A DNA stretch of 12,154 nucleotides from an uncultured Haloferula sp. Lineage in GTDB: Bacteria > Verrucomicrobiota > Verrucomicrobiae > Verrucomicrobiales > Akkermansiaceae. Both the position numbers and the translations under genes were made by a program. Shown here piece after piece: positions 6,995 to 12,154 of this stretch (positions are counted from its first letter, which is position 1; every line of letters begins with the position of its first letter). Location: assembly GCA_946481625.1 (NCBI GenBank), contig CAMLOZ010000033.1, forward strand, positions 1 through 12,154. The letters are read 5' to 3'. The notes under the pieces are model-generated. The model ran no database searches, had not been told where the DNA came from, and was given only the letters and a program-made list of their open reading frames with translations.

Positions 6995-7027
6995 TGATCG
7001 CGTGAAGGGGGTGCGTTGACGCGATCA
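6995..7027. promoter_or_regulatory. Operator-like inverted repeat TGATCGCGT-N15-ACGCGATCA
   Basis: Two perfect 9-bp arms (6995-7003 and 7019-7027) flank a 15-nt spacer. The right arm overlaps the -35 hexamer of the promoter at 7016-7043, a typical repressor or proximal-activator position. The adjacent NarL-family regulator is an obvious candidate binder, but this is inference. Confidence 0.55.
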
Positions 7028-7043
7028 TCCCATTACCTATGAT
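7016..7043 (+). promoter_or_regulatory. Sigma70-type promoter of the polysaccharide operon
   Basis: TTGACG (7016-7021) and TATGAT (7038-7043) are separated by 16 bp, close to consensus in both hexamers. Transcription should start near 7050, leaving a leader of about 23 nt before the ATG at 7073. It faces the glycosyltransferase operon and overlaps the inverted repeat. Confidence 0.65.
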
Positions 7044-7072
7044 GACTGCCGCACCCCCGTGCACCTCCCCCG

Positions 7073-8275
7073 ATGAAGATTCTGGTCCACGACTACGCCG
7101 GCCATGCGTTTCCCACCTCCTTGAGCCGGGCCTTGGCGGCCCGGGGCCATCAGGTGGTGCATGCCTTTGCCGGCTGCCTGCAGACGCCACGCGGCGACCT
7201 GCGCCTGAATCCGGGCGACGCGGCGACCCTGGAATTCCGCGAGATCCCGATGGATCCGGAGTATCCGCGCTACAAGTATTCCTTCCGCCGCCGCCGCAAC
7301 ATGGAGATCCGCTATGGCCAGGCCGCGGCGGAGTTCGTGCGGGCATGGAAGCCGGACGCCGTCCTTTCCGGCAACACTCCGACCGAGACGCAGGAGCCGA
7401 TCACCCGCGCGACGGTGGAGAGCGGCGGGCGCTTCTACTACTGGGTGCAGGATTTCTACAGCTTGGCGGTGGACAAGTTGCTGAGGAAGAAAATCCCGGT
7501 GGCGGGCGGCTTCATCGGCGCGTGGTACCGCTTGTTGGATTCGCGGCAGTTCCGCCGGAGCAGCGGGATCGTCACGATCACGGAGGATTTCACGCCGATC
7601 CTGGCCGATGAGTTCGGAGTGAATCCGGAGCGGGTCTCGGTGGTGCCGAACTGGGCGGTGATTGAAGATCTGCCGGCCATGCCGAAGGACAATGAATGGT
7701 CGCGCCGCCACGGCCTACACGACAAATTCGTCTTCCTCTATTCGGGCACGATCGGCATGAAGCACAATCCGGCCATGTTGTTGGAGCTGGCGAAGCGCTT
7801 CAAGGACAAGCCGGAGGTGGAAGTGGTGATCGTTTCGGAAGGGATCGGTGCGGAATGGCTGAAGCGGGAATCCGCGACGGCGAATCTGACGAACCTGCGG
7901 ATCCTGCCTTACCAGTCGTTCGCCGAACTGCCTTCCGTGCTCGCATCGGGCGACGTGCTGGTCGGCATTTTGGAAGAAGAGGCGGGAGTATTCTCGGTAC
8001 CGTCCAAGACACTGAGTTATCTTTGTGCCGCGCGACCGCTGCTGTTGGCGGTGCCGAAGGAGAACCTGGCCGCACGCATCACGCGCGAGCAGGGCGCGGG
8101 AATCACCGTGGCACCGAAGGACATGGAAGGATTCCTGGCGGCGGCGAGTTTCCTGCATGCCTCCCCGGACGAATGCATGGAATTCGGTGCGAAGGCGCGC
8201 GCCTATGCGGAGGCGACTTTCCCGATCGAGAAGACCGCGAGCACGTTCGAGAAGATTCTAACAGCCAGGCCCTGA
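7073..8275 (+). CDS. Glycosyltransferase, GT4-like (WcaI/WbuB-like)
   Basis: This 400-aa cytoplasmic or membrane-associated enzyme of GT-B fold is predicted to transfer a sugar from a nucleotide donor to a lipid-linked polysaccharide intermediate. MKILVHDYAGHAFPTSLSRALAARGH is the N-terminal Rossmann strand and following helix, close to the WcaI/WbuB group. FYYWVQDFYS (121-130) is a conserved mid-protein motif of that group. VVPNWAVIEDLP (190-201) leads into the C-terminal domain, which has FLYSGTIGMKHNP (221-233) and the donor-binding region EEEAGVFSVPSKTLSYL (301-317). Length is normal. It is the first gene of the operon, directly behind the promoter at 7016-7043. There is no clear Shine-Dalgarno, but the ATG gives a perfect family N-terminus. 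Donor and acceptor sugars cannot be told. Confidence 0.88.
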   Translation: MKILVHDYAGHAFPTSLSRALAARGHQVVHAFAGCLQTPRGDLRLNPGDAATLEFREIPMDPEYPRYKYSFRRRRNMEIRYGQAAAEFVRAWKPDAVLSGNTPTETQEPITRATVESGGRFYYWVQDFYSLAVDKLLRKKIPVAGGFIGAWYRLLDSRQFRRSSGIVTITEDFTPILADEFGVNPERVSVVPNWAVIEDLPAMPKDNEWSRRHGLHDKFVFLYSGTIGMKHNPAMLLELAKRFKDKPEVEVVIVSEGIGAEWLKRESATANLTNLRILPYQSFAELPSVLASGDVLVGILEEEAGVFSVPSKTLSYLCAARPLLLAVPKENLAARITREQGAGITVAPKDMEGFLAAASFLHASPDECMEFGAKARAYAEATFPIEKTASTFEKILTARP

Positions 8276-8302
8276 GCCGCGCGGTAGAAGTCGCCCATCG
8301 CC

Positions 8303-9478
8303 ATGCGTTGCCTCTGGATCACCCGGCAAGACCCACGACCCGCCGATAGCGGCGAGCTGATCTACACGCTGGGCCTGCTGCGTTCGCTCGCGGCGCAGCC
8401 CCGAATCGAGATCACGGTGCTGGCGCACAAGGCCGCGAAACCGACCGAAGGCGGGCCCTCCGTCCGATGGGAGCTGCACGGGACGATTCCCTCCGGACGC
8501 TTGAAAAGCTTGCCCGCAAAATTACCCGGCGATGCCTACCGTCTTGGCAATCCGGTGCAGCGGGAAGTGCTGCGGCGATTGCTCAGAGAGAAATGGGATT
8601 GGGTGATCATCGACCAAGCGGCCTGCGCGTGGGCGCTTGGTCTGTTAGATCGCGCGCAGAAGGTCATGTATCTCGGCCACAACCACGAGGCGTCCGTGAG
8701 GAAGCAGGTGGCAGGCGACCGCGGCGGCTCGCTGCCGATGCGGATGGCGTTGAAGTGGGACGCCTGGAAGTACGCGCGCATGGAAGGTGCGCTGGCGCGG
8801 CGGGCGAACTTGATCTCCGCGATCACTCCGCGGGATGCGGAGGCCTTCGCGCATGATGCGCCGGGGGTTCCGATCTTCGTGCTGAAGCCCGGATATGGCG
8901 GTGAGATCCCTGCGGGTCCGCCGCAGGCGATCACGGCGGAGACGCCGCGGCAGGTGGTGCTTGCAGGAGCCTTCGAGTGGCTGGCGAAGCGGCGGAATCT
9001 GGAGGCATTCCTGCAGGCGGCAGCGGAACCTTTCCAAGCGGCGAAGATCGGTTTCCAAGTGGTGGGCAAGGCGGACCCGGCGTGGTTCGCGGCGCTGGCA
9101 AAGCAGTACCCTTGGGCGAGCTTCCAAGCGAACGTGCCGTCGGTGACTCCCTATCTCGACCAAGCGCGGATCGGGTTGATCCCGGAGGCGCTGGGCGGCG
9201 GCTTCAAGCTGAAGGCTCTGGACTACATTTTCCGCGGGCTGCCGCTGGCTTCGGTCGAGGCGGCACTGAGCGGCGTGCCGGTCGATCCGCGCCGCGAGGC
9301 GATCGCCGCGCCCGATACCGCGAGTCTCGCGAAAGCGGTGGCATCAAGGATCGACGACCTTGCCTTCCTCAATCATGCCGCTGCCAAGGCGCTGGAGAAC
9401 TGCCGATCCGCCTTCCGTTGGGAAGACCGCGGTGTCACGCTGGCGCGGGCACTGGAGAACCCGGAGGCCATCCGATGA
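8303..9478 (+). CDS. Glycosyltransferase, GT-B fold (GT4-like)
   Basis: The 391-aa product resembles GT4-type enzymes of exopolysaccharide clusters. MRCLWITRQDPRPADSGELIYT starts the N-terminal domain, with DSGE in place of the usual Gly-rich acceptor-side loop. VMYLGHNHEASVR (121-133) is a recognisable mid-domain motif. VVLAGAFEWLAKRRNLEAF (218-236) opens the donor domain, and GGGFKLKALDYIFRGLPLA (298-316) is the nucleotide-sugar binding region. A Lys303 stands near the place where many GT4 enzymes carry the first Glu of the E-x7-E pair, so the classical motif is modified. It follows the first glycosyltransferase by 27 bp and overlaps the next gene by ATGA, so it is surely in the operon. Sugar specificity is unknown. 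Confidence 0.82.
   Translation: MRCLWITRQDPRPADSGELIYTLGLLRSLAAQPRIEITVLAHKAAKPTEGGPSVRWELHGTIPSGRLKSLPAKLPGDAYRLGNPVQREVLRRLLREKWDWVIIDQAACAWALGLLDRAQKVMYLGHNHEASVRKQVAGDRGGSLPMRMALKWDAWKYARMEGALARRANLISAITPRDAEAFAHDAPGVPIFVLKPGYGGEIPAGPPQAITAETPRQVVLAGAFEWLAKRRNLEAFLQAAAEPFQAAKIGFQVVGKADPAWFAALAKQYPWASFQANVPSVTPYLDQARIGLIPEALGGGFKLKALDYIFRGLPLASVEAALSGVPVDPRREAIAAPDTASLAKAVASRIDDLAFLNHAAAKALENCRSAFRWEDRGVTLARALENPEAIR
9463..9467 (+). promoter_or_regulatory. Shine-Dalgarno of the O-antigen ligase/polymerase-like gene
   Basis: GGAGG lies 7 nt before the ATG at 9475, within the end of the upstream glycosyltransferase gene. It supports 9475 as the start, although the frame is open far upstream. 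Confidence 0.7.
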
Positions 9479-10848
9479 TGATCACGCGCCAGGATCCCGT
9501 GGAAGTGCCCGCCACCGCCGCCGCGCCGTGGGTGGAGAAGCTGCTGTGGGTATTCATGCTTTCGTTCGCGTTCGACTACCGCGCTTCGCAGGCTCGCGAG
9601 GCGACGGGTGGCGCGGGATTCGACCAGTTGATCTTCCTCGCGCTGGCGGTGTTCTCCACGGCGGGGATTTTGTTTTTGGGCTGGCGGTACTTGCTGGTGC
9701 GGCCGGGGGCGTGGTTCATTTTGTTCTGGGGTGCCTTCCTCGCCTTCATGGCGGCGAACGCACTTCTGCAAGGAGTGGCACCGGGGCGGGCGCTGCGGAT
9801 CATCCTGCCGCTCTGCCTTTGCCTGGCAGGAATGATGAACGCGCACATCGCGGGGTGCATGGGCGTGAAGCCTTCGCGGATCGTGGCACCGGTTTTCGCC
9901 GCGGCCTGCACCAACGTGCTGTGGCGGATTTTCCACGGCTTCGTCTTCAAGGAGGTGACGTTGGAGACGGCGCGGGTGGAGGTGCAGAGCTCGGCGAACA
10001 ACTGGATCGCGGCGTGGATCGGCTGTGCGTTGCTGCTGCGGAAGCGCTTCCACTGGACGCTGCTGGTGGCGACGGCGGTGCTGTTCATCGGGATCTTCGT
10101 GACGATCACGCGTTCGCTGCTTTTCCCGGTGATGGCCTCGGCGCTGGCGAGCGGGTTGTGTTTCCTGCTGGGCACACGCTGGGGGATTTACCGGCCGGCC
10201 GACCTGCCGATGCGGCTGATGCCGGTGGGCGCAGCGGCGGCGCTGGCGATCGGCGGGATCGTGCTGGCAGCGGTGGTGGAGCCGTTGCTGATCGAGCGCT
10301 GGAACGAGCGGCTCTTCCACCATGCCTCCGACCGCAACACGACCGAGGACATTTCATACCTGACTCGGCGGGCGGAGGCGGACGGGATCTTCGAGATCCT
10401 CAACCGCGATCCGGTGCACTACCTGCACGGGCGGGGAATCGGGGCGTCCTACTACTGGCACTCCTCCTACATGCCGGCGATCCATCTGATCTATCCGCCG
10501 GACGAGGAGATCGGCAGCGACGTGTGGTTCGCGGGGCACTCGACGTGGACGTATTCGCTCTTCTCAGGCGGGGTGATCGGGCTGCTGGCGCACCTGGCGC
10601 TGATCGGCGGGGTGATGGCAGCCTCGCTGCTGGCGGCGCGGGCGAATGCCTCCGATCCGGGACCGGACCAGTGGCTGGCCTTCCTGCCCTTCATCGCGGC
10701 ATGCTGCCTGCTAAGCGAGACGCTGACATCCAACCCTTTCGACGAGCGGCTGGCGGCGATGATTTTCGGCGTGATGGCAGGACTTTCCCAATCTTTCCTC
10801 GTGCGCGCTTCCTGGATCCACGCCGGGCTGCGCCCCTCCCGCCCATGA
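9475..10848 (+). CDS. O-antigen ligase/polymerase-like membrane protein (Wzy/WaaL type)
   Basis: The 457-aa polytopic inner-membrane protein is predicted to polymerise repeat units or ligate glycans on the periplasmic side. About ten hydrophobic segments can be seen (for example 21-33, 51-69, 78-98, 106-122, 136-150, 176-188, 194-210, 213-232, 247-267, 360-388 and 400-415). A large hydrophilic loop (about 270-358) holds HGRGIGASYYWHS and ends in AGHSTWTYSLFSGGVIGLL. This corresponds to the conserved His and Leu/Gly-rich segment after the periplasmic loop of O-antigen ligase-like proteins. TITRSLLFPVM (209-219) matches the S/T-R-[SG] motif of the family. The frame is open upstream of 9475, but that ATG has a Shine-Dalgarno and overlaps the preceding stop (ATGA). 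Polymerase versus ligase cannot be separated from sequence. Confidence 0.8.
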   Translation: MMITRQDPVEVPATAAAPWVEKLLWVFMLSFAFDYRASQAREATGGAGFDQLIFLALAVFSTAGILFLGWRYLLVRPGAWFILFWGAFLAFMAANALLQGVAPGRALRIILPLCLCLAGMMNAHIAGCMGVKPSRIVAPVFAAACTNVLWRIFHGFVFKEVTLETARVEVQSSANNWIAAWIGCALLLRKRFHWTLLVATAVLFIGIFVTITRSLLFPVMASALASGLCFLLGTRWGIYRPADLPMRLMPVGAAAALAIGGIVLAAVVEPLLIERWNERLFHHASDRNTTEDISYLTRRAEADGIFEILNRDPVHYLHGRGIGASYYWHSSYMPAIHLIYPPDEEIGSDVWFAGHSTWTYSLFSGGVIGLLAHLALIGGVMAASLLAARANASDPGPDQWLAFLPFIAACCLLSETLTSNPFDERLAAMIFGVMAGLSQSFLVRASWIHAGLRPSRP

Positions 10849-12104
10849 GTTCCGATACGCCGATGAAGACGGTGGCCCTGGTCGATCCGCTGTGGGTCGG
10901 TCACCATCCGATGTACTTTTCCCAGTTCACCGCGGCATTCCTGCGGCTGGGGGTCTTCGTGATCGGCCTGTGTCCGGATCCGGCGGAGGCCTTCAACGGG
11001 GCACGGGCGGCGGCGGTGAACAGCGTGGCGGAATTCGACAAGCGGGTGAGCATGCATCACTTGCCGGGGGGCACACGGAGCTGGTTCCGGGGCAGGTTCG
11101 AGGGCGATCCAATGCGGACCTACCAGCGGTGGAAGCGGTGCGCGGACACGCTTTTCGAGGCGGAGCAGAAGACGGGGCGCAAGGTGGACCTGGTGTTCTT
11201 CCCGTATTTGGACAGCTACCTGCGCTTTCTCCCCTTCCCCACGGTGCCGCACCTGACGATCGACCGGCCGTGGAGCGGGCTCTACCTTCGCAATCATCAT
11301 CATGGCGAGAGATCCTCGCCGAAGAAGGCGCTGCGGTTGCTGGCAAAGGGGGATGCGCTGATCCGAAGCCCGCTGTGCCGGGGGATCGGAGTGCTCGACG
11401 AGCGGTTCATCACGCCGATGGAGATGTATACGAGGAAGACGGTGCATGCTTTCCCCGACGTAACGGATGCCACGCTGCCGGAGAGGCCGTATGCGCTGGC
11501 GGAAGAGATCCAGCAAAAGGCGGCGGGCCGGAAGGTGATCGGCCTGATCGGGCTGGAGCGGCGGAAGGGGATGTTGAACCTGCTGCGGGTGGCGGAGAGG
11601 GCGCAGGAACTACGGCTTCCGTGGTACTTCGTGTGCGCGGGCCGCTACGAGCGCCCGGAATACAGCGTGGATGAGCAGGCATTGATCGAGGCGACGGCGC
11701 GGCGGATCCAGTCGGGAGAGATCGACAACCTGCACTTCGATCCGAAGGCGGGGCGGATTCCCGAAGAGGCGGATTTCAATTCGATCTTCTCAACCTTTGA
11801 TGTCGCATGGGCAGCGTACGAGGGCTTCGAAGGAAGCAGCGGGGCCCTCGGGAAGGCGGCGTCTTTCGACATCCCGTGCATCGCCACGGCTGGCGAGTGC
11901 ATCGGTTACCGGGTGGAAGGTTACCGGACGGGACTAACGATTCCCGAAGGGGATTCGGCGCGGGCGCTGGAGGCGATCGAACGGATTCTAGGAGGCAAGG
12001 ACTGGAAGGGAGAGCCGTTGATTTCCGATCACAAGCGGTTCCGGGAGGATCACGGCCTGGCGCGCTTGGACGGCCTGCTGGCTGAGCTGCTGAACGGGGC
12101 GTAG
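10845..12104 (+). CDS. Glycosyltransferase-like protein, GT-B fold
   Basis: The product has 419 aa. VALVDPLWVGHHPMYFSQF (10-28) forms the N-terminal strand and a Gly-His-His loop. VDLVFFPYLDSYL (114-126) is in the middle of the first domain. VIGLIGLERRKGMLNLLRVAE (231-251) starts a second Rossmann domain with the Gly/Lys-Gly pattern of GT4-like enzymes. FDVAWAAYEGFEGSSGALGKAASFDIPCIAT (318-348) is the donor-binding region with an acidic residue before a small-residue loop. It is more divergent than the two other glycosyltransferases here, so the call is fold-level. ATG at 10845 overlaps the previous stop (ATGA); ATG at 10863 (MKTVALVD) is an alternative and neither has a good Shine-Dalgarno. 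It is the last operon gene in view. Acceptor and donor are unknown. Confidence 0.75.
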   Translation: MSSDTPMKTVALVDPLWVGHHPMYFSQFTAAFLRLGVFVIGLCPDPAEAFNGARAAAVNSVAEFDKRVSMHHLPGGTRSWFRGRFEGDPMRTYQRWKRCADTLFEAEQKTGRKVDLVFFPYLDSYLRFLPFPTVPHLTIDRPWSGLYLRNHHHGERSSPKKALRLLAKGDALIRSPLCRGIGVLDERFITPMEMYTRKTVHAFPDVTDATLPERPYALAEEIQQKAAGRKVIGLIGLERRKGMLNLLRVAERAQELRLPWYFVCAGRYERPEYSVDEQALIEATARRIQSGEIDNLHFDPKAGRIPEEADFNSIFSTFDVAWAAYEGFEGSSGALGKAASFDIPCIATAGECIGYRVEGYRTGLTIPEGDSARALEAIERILGGKDWKGEPLISDHKRFREDHGLARLDGLLAELLNGA

Positions 12105-12125
12105 CGCGGAAATGGTAAGGCGGTA

Positions 12126-12154
12126 TTGACAGACCCCACGAATAGTGTTCATTT
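12126..12154 (+). promoter_or_regulatory. Possible promoter for a gene beyond the window
   Basis: A consensus TTGACA lies at 12126-12131, 22 bp after the end of the polysaccharide operon. A weak -10 (TTCATT or TCATTT) ends at the window edge, with a spacer of 16-17 bp. It suggests that a new transcription unit starts to the right, but half of the evidence is cut off. Confidence 0.3.

Larger units (their letters stand above)
6737..7072. other. Divergent intergenic control region (336 bp)
   Basis: This region separates the - strand kinase gene from the + strand polysaccharide operon. The part next to the kinase (about 6744-6792) is strongly purine-rich on the + strand, giving a pyrimidine-rich leader on the kinase side. 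Positions 6811-6860 contain repeated CGCGAAA-like units. A 12-bp palindrome lies at 6899-6910, and an inverted repeat with a sigma70-type promoter at 6995-7043. I saw no convincing gene and no clear promoter for the kinase. Confidence 0.7.

Noticed and set aside
6063..7346. A 427-codon - strand open frame across the kinase, intergenic region and first glycosyltransferase
   Set aside because: It is Arg/Pro/Ser-rich, crosses two real genes and the promoter region, and has no recognisable motif.
8977..9474. Upstream extension of the membrane protein frame
   Set aside because: It overlaps the second glycosyltransferase out of frame and lacks domain features. The ATG at 9475 has a Shine-Dalgarno and an ATGA overlap.
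9360..10844. Long open + strand frame upstream of the third glycosyltransferase
   Set aside because: The frame runs out of phase through the membrane-protein gene and gives an Ala/Gly/Arg/Asp-rich shadow sequence. The real gene starts at the ATGA overlap at 10845.
1..12154. CRISPR arrays, tRNA/rRNA genes, insertion sequences, phage genes
   Set aside because: No regularly spaced repeats, RNA-gene-like stretches, transposase motifs or terminal repeats were seen on reading both strands by eye.

Overview
The window is GC-rich and densely coding, and it looks like a chromosomal segment from a Verrucomicrobiota bacterium, probably near Luteolibacter/Haloferula. That placement rests mainly on the large secreted protease. 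It combines a kexin-like S8 domain, a P domain, a lamin-tail-like domain and a C-terminal DPDGDGMENLLEY-type segment, a combination I associate with this phylum. The placement is an inference from remembered family features, not from a search.

Layout. (1) 1-674, + strand: C-terminal half of an MFS transporter of the anion:cation symporter type, cut by the window edge and possibly frameshifted near its left end. A strong hairpin terminator (705-725) separates it from the next genes. (2) 732-4845, - strand: a small single-span membrane or secreted protein, a 259-bp gap with a coding-like remnant, and a 1194-aa multidomain kexin-like protease. (3) 5121-6736, - strand: a two-gene two-component system, a NarX/DesK-type histidine kinase and a NarL/FixJ response regulator, joined by an ATGA overlap. 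(4) 6737-7072: a divergent control region with a good sigma70-type promoter, an inverted repeat over its -35 side and a 12-bp palindrome. (5) 7073-12104, + strand: a four-gene surface-polysaccharide operon (GT4-like glycosyltransferase, second GT-B glycosyltransferase, O-antigen ligase/polymerase-like membrane protein, third GT-B-like glycosyltransferase). The last two junctions are ATGA overlaps. The window ends in a possible promoter for the next gene.

How the parts may work together. The polysaccharide operon carries assembly functions (sugar addition and chain polymerisation or ligation) but no initiating phosphoglycosyltransferase, flippase or export gene inside the window, so it must work with genes elsewhere. 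The two-component system diverges from it and shares its control region. Control of the operon, or of the protease, by this system is a reasonable but untested inference. No RNA genes, CRISPR array, insertion sequence or phage genes were seen. Most genes belong to known families. The points most worth a second look are the operator-like repeat, the possible hidden small gene at 1053-1223, the broken left-edge transporter and the bacterial protease with a furin-like pro-site.
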